Positions 26,315 to 34,053 of a stretch of DNA of 64,000 nt are shown piece by piece. The stretch spans positions 2,170,001 through 2,234,000 of the forward strand of contig CAVZUK010000003.1 in the NCBI GenBank assembly GCA_963778465.1, in the 5' to 3' direction. A program made the position numbers and the translations under genes. The stretch's first letter is position 1; each line of letters begins with the position of its first letter. This DNA is from CAVZBW01 sp963778465. Lineage in GTDB: Bacteria; Actinomycetota; Acidimicrobiia; Acidimicrobiales; RAAP-2. The notes beneath the pieces were generated by a model. That model searched no databases. It was not told the origin of the DNA and was given only the letters and a program-made list of their open reading frames with translations.

Positions 26315-27088
26315 ATGGGGACGGACCTCGCGGGTAGGAGCGTCCTCGTCGTGGGCGCCTCGGCCGGCATCGGTCGGGCCTTTGCCGAGGGGGCGATCGC
26401 GCAGGGGGCGAGGGTGGTGGCGGCGGCCCGCCGGGGCGGCCTGCTCGAGGAGCTCGTCGTGGGGTCCGGAGGGGGTGTGGCGATCGAGGCCGACGTGACG
26501 GAGCGCTCGGCGTGCGAGGCGATGACCCGGGCGGCCGTGGAGATCGTCGGGCCGCTCGATCTGGTGCTGTACAGCGTCGGGGCGGCGACCATGGTGGGCA
26601 TGGCCGACTGCGGCGAGGAGCACTGGCAGGCCGTCCTCAGGACCAACGTCATCGGACTGGATCAGGTGATCCGCTCCGCCCTGCCGCGTCTCGCGGAGGG
26701 GGCGATCGTGGCGGCGCTCTCCTCGGACATCGTCGGGAGCCCCCGGGCCAAGCTCGGTCCCTACGGGGCGAGCAAGGCGGCGGCCGACCAGCTGATCCTC
26801 GGTTGGCGCGAGGAGCACCCGGAGATCCGCTTCACGACGGTGACGGTCGGCGGCACGATGCCGACGGGATTCGGCGACGCCTTCGACCCGGACCTGACGG
26901 TGCGGGCCCTCGAGGAGTGGCTGGGGCGGGGCCGCATGCAGCGCAAGCAGATGGACACCGCCGAGCTGGCCCGGGCCCTTGCCGGGATCCTCGCTGCGGG
27001 CCTCGCGAGCCCCGGCGTGGCCATCGAGCACGTGCGGCTCCGTTCCCCCTCCGCCCCGGCCTCGTCGATGGACGAGCTCGAGTGGTGA
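26315..27088 (+). CDS. SDR family oxidoreductase
   Basis: 257-residue short-chain dehydrogenase. VVGASAGIGRAFAEG binds the cofactor at residues 12-26, the serine is in AALSSDIVG, and the catalytic Tyr/Lys pair is YGASKAA near 148-154. The usual NNAG is replaced by YSVGAA. The C-terminal part lacks the usual FVTG-DGG end and instead has MDTAELARALAGIL, as in SDRs that act on bound acyl groups. ATG 26315 has GGAGGG seven bases upstream. It probably oxidises the hydroxyacyl intermediate made by the crotonases in the operon. Confidence 0.85.
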   Translation: MGTDLAGRSVLVVGASAGIGRAFAEGAIAQGARVVAAARRGGLLEELVVGSGGGVAIEADVTERSACEAMTRAAVEIVGPLDLVLYSVGAATMVGMADCGEEHWQAVLRTNVIGLDQVIRSALPRLAEGAIVAALSSDIVGSPRAKLGPYGASKAAADQLILGWREEHPEIRFTTVTVGGTMPTGFGDAFDPDLTVRALEEWLGRGRMQRKQMDTAELARALAGILAAGLASPGVAIEHVRLRSPSAPASSMDELEW

Positions 27089-27200
27089 GCCGGCCAGCAC
27101 CGGCACCGGCAGCGGCAGCCGGCACGCCGCGTCGGCGCCTCCTACCATGGGCGCCCGTGACGATCGAAGGGGCCTCGGGGCCGATCGTGGGGAGGTGCCG

Positions 27201-28104
27201 ATGAGCGGCTTTTCCGGCCCGGCTCTTGGGCGGGAGGACCTGATCGCGAGCTATTTCACCCTTACCGGCTCGCCGGTGATGGTGCCGCCCAGGTTCTCCT
27301 TCGAGGATCGGGTCGCCGCGGCCGCCGAGGCGGGTTTCGCGGCCATCGGCCTCTTGACGGACGACTATCTGGCGTGTCGGGAATCGGGGCTCGACGACCG
27401 CACGATGCGTTCGATCCTCGACGATCACGGGATCGGCATCGGCGAGGTCGAGTTCCTCTTCCTCTGGACCGACGACCGGGAGGAGATGGCCGCTGCGGCC
27501 CAGGCGCAGGAGGACCTGGCCTGGGCCATGGCCGAGGCCTTCGATCCGCGGCACGTCAACGTCGGTGAGCTCCGACCGCCGGGCGAGGCCCTTCCGGTGG
27601 AGCGACTGGCCGAACGGTTCTCGGCGCTCGCCGGCCGGGCGGCGTCTCACGGCCTGCTCGTGGCCTTCGAATTCCTGCCGTGGACCGCGGTCCCCGACGT
27701 CGAGACCGCGGTCGAGCTGGTGCGCCTCGCGGACTGCCCCAACGCCGGCCTGCTCGTCGACGCGGCCCACCTCTTTTGGGGTCCGAGCGACCTGAGCTCC
27801 CTGCCGCGACCTCAAGCCGCACGAGGTCACGGGGATCCAGATGGACGACGGCGAATCCGCCGCGCAGGGTGATCCGGCGGAGCGGACCATGACCGTCCGC
27901 ACCTTCCCCGGATCGGGCGACTTCGATCTGTTGGGCCTCATCCGCGCCCTCGACGACATCGGGGTCGAAGCCCCGCTCTCGGCGGAGATCCTGTGCTCGG
28001 AGATCCAGGAGATGCCCGTCGCCGACGCCGCGCGCCGGACGTACGACTCCCTGCGGGCCGTCGTGGACCAGGCGAGGAGCGGCGCGCCCGGGGAGGCCGG
28101 GTGA
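27201..28104 (+). pseudogene. Sugar-phosphate isomerase/epimerase-like TIM barrel, split by a +1 frameshift
   Basis: The first frame from ATG 27201 (GGGGAGG upstream) gives about 200 residues of a xylose-isomerase-like barrel: AAEAGFAAIGLLTDDYLA, HGIGIGEVEFLF, then VAFEFLPW with the metal-binding Glu and CPNAGLLVDAAHLFW with Asp/His. The frame then goes wrong after SSLP. The next frame carries the missing rest (LKPHEVTGIQMDDGESA, FPGSGDFDLLGLIRALDDIG, LSAEILCSE) to 28104. Skipping one base near 27795-27815 restores a normal protein of about 300 residues. Real mutation and sequencing error cannot be told apart here. It overlaps the next gene by 4 bases (GTGA), as an intact gene would. Confidence 0.75.
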
Positions 28105-29105
28105 GCGTGGGCCTGTCGATCCGGTTCGACCTGCGCGCCCCGGGGCTCGAGGGCGACGCCCTGACCGACTTCTACGGTGCCGCCCTCGACATGTGCGAGT
28201 GGGCCGATCGGCTGGGCTTCCAGATGGTGACGTTGTCGGAGCACCACGGCAGCGAGGACGGCTACCTCCCCTCCTCGGTCGTCATGGCGGCCGCCATCGC
28301 CGCAAGGACGAAGTCGATGCGGATCAACATCTGGGCGATCCCGGCGGCCTTCCACGATCCCCTCCGGCTGGCGGAGGACCTCGCGGTGGCCGACATCATC
28401 AGCGGCGGTCGCATGGGCGTGGCGATCACGGGCGGCTACGTGGCTTCGGAATTCGAGATGTTCGGGCGCCAGCTCGCCGAGCGGCCCACGGCCGTGGCCG
28501 AGACCATCGAGACGCTGCGTCACGCTTGGACGGGGGAGAGGTTCGAGTTCCGGGGGAGAACGGCCCAGGTGCGCCCTCGTCCGGTTCAGCGACCCGGACC
28601 GCCGATCCTCATGGGTGGCGCCTCGCCCCCGGCGGCCCGCCGCGCGGCTCGGATCGCCGACGGATTCGTACCCTCCATCCCGGAGCTCTGGGACGACTAC
28701 CGGGCCGCCTTGGTGGAGGCCGGCAAGCCGGATCCCGGGCCCATGCCGCCCAGGGGCCAGGCCTTCCATCACATCTCTCACGATCCCGTGGAGGCCTGGA
28801 CGACGATCGCCCCCTACTGCATCCACGAGGTGACCTCGTATGCCCGGTGGAACGCCGGGTCGGGTGCCGTGATGGACTACTCCTCGGGCGAGGACGCGCC
28901 CGTGCCGGCCCTGGACCCTGACAGCGTGCGGGCCATGGGCATCTATCCGGTGTTCACCCCCAAGGAGGCCGCCGCCGAGTGCCGCCGGCTGGGGGACCAG
29001 GGAACGTTCACCCTGCACCCGCTGTGCGGCGGGCTGCCAGCCGAGATCGCCTGGGAAAGCCTGCGCCTCTTCGAGTCCGAGGTCCTGCCCGAGCTCGAAG
29101 GCTGA
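28101..29105 (+). CDS. LLM class flavin-dependent oxidoreductase
   Basis: 334-residue luciferase-like barrel. Supporting segments: FQMVTLSEHHGSEDGYLPSS, DPLRLAEDLAVADIISGGR followed by MGVAITGGY, PPILMGGASPPAARRAARIADGF, and the C-terminal FTLHPLCGGLPAEIAWESL. It is an FMN- or F420-dependent oxidoreductase; the substrate is unknown. GTG 28101 overlaps the upstream stop (GTGA) and has GGGGAGG at about 28090-28096. It is the last gene of the plus-strand operon that begins at 19841 and faces the CoA transferase gene with 24 bases between stops. Confidence 0.87.
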   Translation: MSVGLSIRFDLRAPGLEGDALTDFYGAALDMCEWADRLGFQMVTLSEHHGSEDGYLPSSVVMAAAIAARTKSMRINIWAIPAAFHDPLRLAEDLAVADIISGGRMGVAITGGYVASEFEMFGRQLAERPTAVAETIETLRHAWTGERFEFRGRTAQVRPRPVQRPGPPILMGGASPPAARRAARIADGFVPSIPELWDDYRAALVEAGKPDPGPMPPRGQAFHHISHDPVEAWTTIAPYCIHEVTSYARWNAGSGAVMDYSSGEDAPVPALDPDSVRAMGIYPVFTPKEAAAECRRLGDQGTFTLHPLCGGLPAEIAWESLRLFESEVLPELEG

Positions 29106-29129
29106 GCGGGGCAGGGGGTCGAGGGCCCG

Positions 29130-30362
29130 TCAGGCGACCACACCCTCCCGCCGGAGGTCTTCGATCTCGCCCTTGCCGAGCGCGAGCTCGTGTGCGAGCA
29201 CATCCGTCGTGTGCTCCCCGAGCCACGGCACCCGTTGTTCGTGGCGGGGCTGGAGCCCGGTCATGCGCACGGGGTTGCCGGGGGTCAGCACGGGCTGGGA
29301 CTCGCCGTCGGATCGCGGGATCTCCACGACCATCCCCCGGGCAAGGAGGTGGGGGTCCTCGACCACCTCGTCGTCGTTGAAGCACGGGCCGGCGGCAATT
29401 CCCGCCTCCCCCAGCACGGCACACGCCTCCATCCTGGTCATGCCACTCGCCCACTTCTCGATCGCGGGCCGCAGCACGTCGTCGAGGTGGTCGACCCAGC
29501 CCTGACGGGTCGCGAAGCGCTCGTCGTCGACCCACTCGGGATGGCCGATCAGACGCATGAGGGCGGCGAACTGGTGCTCGCGTCCCGTCTGGATGATGAT
29601 CCATCCGTCGCCGGTCTGGAAGCCGTGCGAGATGAGGGGGCTGGCCTCGCCGCCGCGCTGGCCGAGCGACCAGAAATTCATCACGACGTCCGTCATGGCG
29701 ACGACGGAGTCGAACATGGCGATGTCGATGTACTGGCCGATGCCGGAGTGGTCGCGCTGGCGCAGGGCGGCGAGGACGCCGATGGTCGCGAAGAGGGCCA
29801 CGCTCAGATCGCCCAGCCCGCCGACCGGCGCCGTCACCGGGGGCTCGTCGTCACGGCGCTTGAGCTCGTAGATGCCCGACATCGCCTCCACGATCGGCGC
29901 GAACGCCGGCCACGTCGCGTACGGGGTTGCGACCGTGTTGCCGAAACCGGAGATCGAGAGGTAAATGCACGAGGGGTGCACCGCGCGGATGTCCTCGTAG
30001 CCGATACCGAGGCGGTCGGCCGTGCCGGACTTGAAGTTCTCGGCCACCACGTCGAACCTGGGCGCCAGGGCCAGCACCAGCTCGCGGCCGCGCGGATGCT
30101 TCAGGTCGATGCAGATGCTCTTCTTCTCGAGGTTGTTGCGGGTGAAGGTGGCCCCCACCCGCCGACCCTCGGGATCGGTCATCGCAGGCAGCGATCCTCG
30201 ACCCTGGTCGCCCCCGGCCGGGGACTCGATCTTGACCACGTCGGCTCCGAGGCGGCCGAGGAGCTGGGTGGCGTAGGGCAACGCCTGCATCTGCTCGAGC
30301 GCGAGGACCCGGACGCCGGCCAGGGGAGCGGGGATATCTGATGGTTCGTCAGGGCTGCTCAT
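29130..30362 (-). CDS. CaiB/BaiF-type CoA transferase (class III)
   Basis: 410-residue family III CoA transferase, which moves CoA between carboxylic acids. Motifs are PLAGVRVLALEQMQALPYATQLLGRLGADVVKIE (in parts: GVRVLALEQ, LGRLGADVVKIE), RNNLEKKSICIDLKHPRGRE, ENFKSGTADRLGIGYED, and GGLGDLSVALFATIGVLAAL with the aspartate that forms the acyl intermediate. ATG 30362 (MSSPDEPSD) is preferred over ATG 30431 because it lies in a 29-bp repeat that is also found at the end of the upstream CoA ligase gene: the two genes were apparently joined by an ATGA-type overlap before an element inserted between them. Confidence 0.88.
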   Translation of the reverse strand: MSSPDEPSDIPAPLAGVRVLALEQMQALPYATQLLGRLGADVVKIESPAGGDQGRGSLPAMTDPEGRRVGATFTRNNLEKKSICIDLKHPRGRELVLALAPRFDVVAENFKSGTADRLGIGYEDIRAVHPSCIYLSISGFGNTVATPYATWPAFAPIVEAMSGIYELKRRDDEPPVTAPVGGLGDLSVALFATIGVLAALRQRDHSGIGQYIDIAMFDSVVAMTDVVMNFWSLGQRGGEASPLISHGFQTGDGWIIIQTGREHQFAALMRLIGHPEWVDDERFATRQGWVDHLDDVLRPAIEKWASGMTRMEACAVLGEAGIAAGPCFNDDEVVEDPHLLARGMVVEIPRSDGESQPVLTPGNPVRMTGLQPRHEQRVPWLGEHTTDVLAHELALGKGEIEDLRREGVVA

Positions 30363-30366
30363 CGGG
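30338..30366. repeat. Left copy of 29-bp direct repeat (att-like)
   Basis: Shares the blocks TTCGTCA, GGCTGCT and ATCGGG with 31346-31374; differences are at three single positions. It contains the start codon of the CoA transferase gene (CAT at 30360-30362 on this strand). Confidence 0.7.
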
Positions 30367-30473
30367 TTCTGGCCGGATTCGCCCTGGTAATCGGCTTGCG
30401 CCTTGCTCGTCGTGCCGCCGATGCAAGCCATTTGTCAACGAAACTCTTCATGCCCTCAGAGTAGGTGGCGTGG

Positions 30474-30683
30474 TCAACCGAGCACCATCCGGCTCAGCTC
30501 CTCGCCAGCGGCCTTCGTTGCCTCAGGGAGAGGGTGTGCGTAGGTGCCTCTGGTGACGGCCGTCGTGGAGTGGCCCAACAGAGGGCGCTCTCCACGCCGT
30601 TTGGAGCAGATCCACCTGCAAGTTTGTGTGTCGTCGGGGTTGACTTCGCAAACCACTTTCAAACCTCTAGGTGGCGGGGACAC
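30474..30683 (-). pseudogene. Tyrosine-recombinase (phage-type integrase) C-terminal fragment
   Basis: The frame ends with RPLLGHSTTAVTRGTYAHPL followed by PEATKAAGEELSRMVLG, which matches the end of tyrosine integrases (LGHSS-x-x-T-x-x-xY-x-H) including the catalytic His and Tyr. The upstream part of the gene is gone; a neighbouring frame carries VDLLQTAWR, the segment normally just before LGHS, so a frameshift adds to the truncation. It lies 108 bases inside the left repeat, the usual place for an integrase beside its attachment site. Confidence 0.6.
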
Positions 30684-30687
30684 GACA

Positions 30688-30716
30688 AGGCCCCGGGCAC
30701 TTGAAACCCGGGGCCT
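30688..30716 (-). terminator. Strong hairpin downstream of the 51-residue gene
   Basis: AGGCCCCGGG-N9-CCCGGGGCCT is a perfect 10-bp stem 28 bases after the stop codon of the small gene at 30744-30899. Reading on the minus strand it is followed by TTGTCGTGT, which is mildly T-rich, fitting a terminator for that gene. Confidence 0.6.
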
Positions 30717-30743
30717 GTCAAGCGTGCAGAAGGCTCTCCTGAG

Positions 30744-30899
30744 TTAGCGCCGTGTTTTCCTGTCGAGCTCCGCCGTCCCTTCGGCGACGCGGCGCTTCTC
30801 CATCACGGGCTCCTCTGCGATTACGGCAGCGCCACCGGCCACCTCGTCACTCTGCTCCTCGTCAATCTGCAGGTCCTTGTCCGCTTCGCTGTCCGCCAT
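30744..30899 (-). CDS. 51-residue acidic peptide with a double-glycine motif
   Basis: Too short for ordinary gene calling but well supported: AAGGAGG four bases before the ATG, a complete frame, and a terminator-like hairpin just after the stop. The protein starts MADSEADKDLQIDEEQSDEV, then AGG at residues 21-23, then a second half ending ELDRKTRR. The acidic D/E-rich start followed by DEVAGG resembles the leader of double-glycine peptides (Nif11-type or bacteriocin leaders), but the part after GG has no Cys, Ser or aromatic residue, and no maturase or peptidase gene is nearby. Function unknown; it is cargo of the element remnant. Confidence 0.55.
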   Translation of the reverse strand: MADSEADKDLQIDEEQSDEVAGGAAVIAEEPVMEKRRVAEGTAELDRKTRR

Positions 30900-31088
30900 G
30901 GTCCCTCCTTGGTCTTACCATGTTCGATTCGTCGCAAAACCACCGACCAAGAGAGCTAACACCTCGAGGACCGACCGCGTCTAGAGGTACCGCAGGGTAA
31001 TGATGGCTTCCTGCCTCGAGCAGTAGACGCGACAACGCGCGAGGCGCTCGAAGCCCAGGGCCTTGCCTCCTCCCGAGCGAAGGCAAGG

Positions 31089-31265
31089 CTATCGCTTTGG
31101 CTCGTGCCGCCCGCCTACTCGGCGGACTTCGTTCCCTTCCACCGCTCGGAGCATGAAGCCCCTCGGCACTTGGACAACTCTGGGTTCGGGATCCTCTGAC
31201 GGCGGCTGCAGGTCGGATGGCACTTCGGGTGAATCTCGCCAGCGAGCCTCATACATCATCTTCAT
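31089..31265 (-). CDS. Possible 58-residue ORF inside the element remnant
   Basis: The frame starts MKMMYEARWRDSPEVPSDLQ and ends VRRVGGRHEPKR. It has mixed but plausible composition and the same strand as the other genes here. It lacks a clear Shine-Dalgarno, and its third-position GC is lower than that of the neighbouring genes, as expected for imported DNA or for a chance frame. No family is recognised. Confidence 0.22.
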   Translation of the reverse strand: MKMMYEARWRDSPEVPSDLQPPSEDPEPRVVQVPRGFMLRAVEGNEVRRVGGRHEPKR

Positions 31266-31345
31266 TCAGGCCCCAGGAGGGTCTCGCGGATATCGCATGG
31301 AACCGGAGAAAACCCTTCTACGCCTAGCTAGACCCGTGAACCTCG

Positions 31346-31374
31346 CTGATGATTCGTCAAGGCTGCTGATCGGG
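31346..31374. repeat. Right copy of 29-bp direct repeat (att-like)
   Basis: Matches 30338-30366 at 26 of 29 positions, 1008 bases apart. It contains the stop codon of the CoA ligase gene (TCA at 31357-31359). A single base change (G for C at 31368) would recreate an ATG here in the transferase frame. Confidence 0.7.
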
Positions 31375-32841
31375 GACGATGGATCCCGGCTCCGCGGGCG
31401 GCTGACCCGCCCGAGCCAGCAGCCGGGATCGCACGAGCTTGCCCGCCTCGTTGCGCGGCAGGCTCTCCGTCCGGACGAATTGGGTGGGGACCTTGTAGGG
31501 GGTCAGCTGGGCGCGGCAGTGGTCGCGGATCTCGGCGTCGCTCACCGGATGCGAGGTCACCAGGTAGGCCACGGGGACTTCGCCGAGGCGGTCGTCGCTC
31601 GCTCCGACGACGGCCGCGTCCACCACGCCGGGGAAGAGCCCGAGGACCTCTTCGACCTCCTCGGGGAAGACCTTGTTGCCGCCGCGGTTGATCAGGTCGC
31701 TCGCTCGCCCCTCGAGCCACACGAAGCCGTCGGGATCCAGCCGCGCGATGTCGCCCGTGCGGAGGAACCCGGCGGCGTCGAGGCGCTCGGAAAGGTCGTC
31801 CTCAGAGGCGTACCCCGCGGCCATCGAGGGGGGGCGGACCAGCAGCTCGCCGGACTGGCCCGGCTCGACCGGAGCCGCGCCCTCGTCCACGATCTTGATC
31901 TCCACGCCGGGATGGGGACGGCCGATCGAGCCGATCTTCTCCGGGTGCTCGGTCGCGTCGGCGGCCGTCCAGCCGATCACCTCACCGACCTCCGCCTGCC
32001 CGTAGCCGTTCAGGACGAACACGGAGTACTTGTCGCGGAAGCGTCGCGCCTGGCGGGGGGAAAGGGGGGCGGTGATGCTGCGCACGTACCTGAGCGGCGC
32101 CAGGCTCTCGACGGCGGGATCGGCGTTGAGCGAGGTGATCGCCGCCGGCGGGAGGACCGTGGAGCGGATCGCGAAGCGACCGACGAGCCGCTCGAACTCG
32201 GTCGTGGAGAAGCCGTCCATGATCACGAGCGCCGCCCCGGCCCGCAGCCCGAAGAGGGCGTTGTAGAGCCCGGCGTTGAGCGCGAGCGAGACCGGGATCA
32301 GGTTGGGTGTCGGTGGCCGGCGCGGCTCGTCCCCGCTCTCGACCCTGCTGCCCCGCAGGGGGCCCAGGACGCGGTCGAGCAGCTCGAGGTACGCAGTGTG
32401 CGTGTGGAGGATCGGCTTCGGGGTCCCCGTCGTCCCCGAGGTCCACAGCACGAACGCCGTTTCGGGAGCGTAGGTGCGTGCGTCGGGCGAGCGCGGGCCG
32501 TCGAGCGCCCCTGTCCCGTCCGGCCCGACCAGGGCCGCCGGAGCGGTGCGCTCGAGGATCGAGCCAAGCTCGCGCTCCGACACCCGGGGATTGACGGGGA
32601 CGAGCACCGCGCCCGCCAGCCAGACGCCCATCATGGAGGTCACGAACTCCGGCCCGTTCGGGAGCCGTATGGCCACCCCCTGGCCCTCCCGGACCCCGAG
32701 CGCACGGAGGCCGTCGGCGGTGGTCCGTGCGGCGGCCACGGCCTCACCACGGGTCATGGAGCGCTCGGCGGTGTACAGGAGGCCTTCGTCGTCCCCGAAC
32801 GGGTGGTCCAACAGAAGCCTGGCCAGGGCCGGAGCGGTCAC
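31357..32841 (-). CDS. Acyl-CoA synthetase (AMP-dependent ligase)
   Basis: 494-residue adenylate-forming ligase. The P-loop is FVLWTSGTTGTPKPILHTHT near residue 133, then NGYGQAEVGEVIGW (A5 motif), RTGDIARLDPDGFVWLEGR with SDLINRGGNKVFPEEVE, and the catalytic lysine in RNEAGKLVRSRL. The protein is intact although its last codons lie in the right-hand repeat of the inserted element. GTG 32841 (MTAPALARLLLDHPF) is chosen over TTG 32853 because the family begins there. An ATTGCATACAAT palindrome lies two bases upstream of the GTG, so it probably has its own regulated promoter although genes on the same strand precede it. Confidence 0.9.
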   Translation of the reverse strand: MTAPALARLLLDHPFGDDEGLLYTAERSMTRGEAVAAARTTADGLRALGVREGQGVAIRLPNGPEFVTSMMGVWLAGAVLVPVNPRVSERELGSILERTAPAALVGPDGTGALDGPRSPDARTYAPETAFVLWTSGTTGTPKPILHTHTAYLELLDRVLGPLRGSRVESGDEPRRPPTPNLIPVSLALNAGLYNALFGLRAGAALVIMDGFSTTEFERLVGRFAIRSTVLPPAAITSLNADPAVESLAPLRYVRSITAPLSPRQARRFRDKYSVFVLNGYGQAEVGEVIGWTAADATEHPEKIGSIGRPHPGVEIKIVDEGAAPVEPGQSGELLVRPPSMAAGYASEDDLSERLDAAGFLRTGDIARLDPDGFVWLEGRASDLINRGGNKVFPEEVEEVLGLFPGVVDAAVVGASDDRLGEVPVAYLVTSHPVSDAEIRDHCRAQLTPYKVPTQFVRTESLPRNEAGKLVRSRLLARAGQPPAEPGSIVPDQQP

Positions 32842-32842
32842 G

Positions 32843-32854
32843 ATTGCATACAAT
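32843..32854. promoter_or_regulatory. ATTGCATACAAT palindrome, putative GntR-type operator
   Basis: ATTG-CATA-CAAT ends two bases before the ligase GTG. On the minus strand it reads ATTGTATGCAAT, and GTATGCAA is identical to the site at 19746. With 13691-13703 it gives the consensus GTATRCAA. Confidence 0.45.
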
Positions 32855-32883
32855 ATTCGCCGCCGGTGCCGGCCGACGGGCGA

Positions 32884-34041
32884 TTAGGCCGGGACGGACT
32901 CCTCGGGGACGTCGTAGCGCTCCCGGTAGGTGGCGAAGCGGTCTCGCAGCTCGGCGCCGTCCAGGCCGAGCTCCCCGAGGGAGTACGAGTGCCGCCCGTA
33001 CTTGCCCTGGCGGTTGTCGGCGGCGTAGGCGGCCGCGGCGGCCTCGGTCGAGGGCGAGAGCTCGGACCCGATGTGCTCGTAGACGCGGCGGATCGAAGCG
33101 ACCGGGTCGGCCACGAGGTCCACGTACCGGAGGTCCACGAACCGGGCGTCGACGCTCGGGTCGCTCGCCCGGAGCGCCTCGACCCGCGTCAGCATGTCCA
33201 CGACCGACTCGGTCCAGCGCCGGGCGATGTAGTCGCCATGGTCGACGTCGCTGAAGGTCCCCGAGAGACACGCGGCCAGGCTGCAGGTGGAGGCGACGAT
33301 GGTGGTCGGATCCCGGTGGGTCGCGACGAAGCGCACGTCGGGATAGGTCTTGAGCAGCGTCTCGAGCGCGAAGCCGTGGGCGGGGCTCTTGAGCATCCAC
33401 CTTCCCGGCGCCTCCGACTGCAGCAGCTGGAGCACGATCTTGTGGTAGCGGTAGGCGCTGCCGTAGTCGACCTGCCGCAGCCACGCGCCGTACGAGGGGA
33501 CGTTCGCCACCGTCTCCCACATGACGCTCTTGAACTCCTGGGCGGTGACCGAGATGCACTCGGTCGGTCCGTCGGGTGCCTCGTAGTGGATCGCCTTGAA
33601 CTCGGGGTTGATCATGTCCAGCATGTCCTGGCTGTCCCTCGTGGCGGCGATCCTCGGATCGGACGTGAACGTCTCGAGCCGCGGCGGCGGGACCGATGTC
33701 TGGGCCTCCCAGCGCATCAGCGATCGATGCGACGGGTCGAGGTCGAGGAGATAGCTCAGGAAGGTCGTCCCCGTGCGCGGCAGGCCGACGATGAAGACCG
33801 GCCGCTCGATGGCTCCCGCCGCGAGCTCCGGGTGACGGTTCGTCCAGTCCACGACCTGCAGCCGGTTCGCCAGGTTGCCGACGATCTGCGCCTCGACCGC
33901 CAGCTCGCCGACCTCGCTCAGGTCCGCCTCGTCGGTGACGGAGGAGACGTAGACGCCGAGACCCTCACGAAACGATGGGTCGCCGAAGTCGTCCAGACCC
34001 GTCTGGCCGCTGGCTGCGTCGAGGAGGTCCGGTACGCGCAC
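32884..34041 (-). CDS. Sulfotransferase family protein
   Basis: 385 residues. The PAPS 5'-phosphosulfate loop is FIVGLPRTGTTFLSYLLDLD near residues 83-102, followed by RWMLKSPAHGFALETLLKTYPD and FVATHRDPTTIVAS, which carries the 3'-phosphate-binding Arg/Ser of the Sulfotransfer_3 family common in actinobacteria. It would transfer sulfate to a hydroxyl group, though many family members near catabolic clusters have no proven activity. It is on the same strand as the SDR and ABC genes, 12 bases after the SDR stop. Confidence 0.85.
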   Translation of the reverse strand: MRVPDLLDAASGQTGLDDFGDPSFREGLGVYVSSVTDEADLSEVGELAVEAQIVGNLANRLQVVDWTNRHPELAAGAIERPVFIVGLPRTGTTFLSYLLDLDPSHRSLMRWEAQTSVPPPRLETFTSDPRIAATRDSQDMLDMINPEFKAIHYEAPDGPTECISVTAQEFKSVMWETVANVPSYGAWLRQVDYGSAYRYHKIVLQLLQSEAPGRWMLKSPAHGFALETLLKTYPDVRFVATHRDPTTIVASTCSLAACLSGTFSDVDHGDYIARRWTESVVDMLTRVEALRASDPSVDARFVDLRYVDLVADPVASIRRVYEHIGSELSPSTEAAAAAYAADNRQGKYGRHSYSLGELGLDGAELRDRFATYRERYDVPEESVPA

Positions 34042-34053
34042 GGGGCCCTGCGC

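Larger units (their letters stand above)
30338..31374. mobile_element. Remnant of a small integrative element between CoA ligase and CoA transferase genes
   Basis: About 1 kb bounded by 29-bp direct repeats (26 of 29 identical), with a tyrosine-integrase C-terminal fragment next to the left repeat and one or two very short genes inside. The stretch is visibly lower in GC and has no long reading frame, unlike its surroundings. Removing one repeat copy plus the insert would fuse the ligase end and the transferase start into one overlapping operon, so this looks like site-specific integration followed by decay. All steps are inferred from this one sequence. Confidence 0.6.

Noticed and set aside
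30688..30716. tRNA arm at the element boundary
   Set aside because: The hairpin has no adjacent D or anticodon arms and no GGTTCRA loop; it works better as a terminator.
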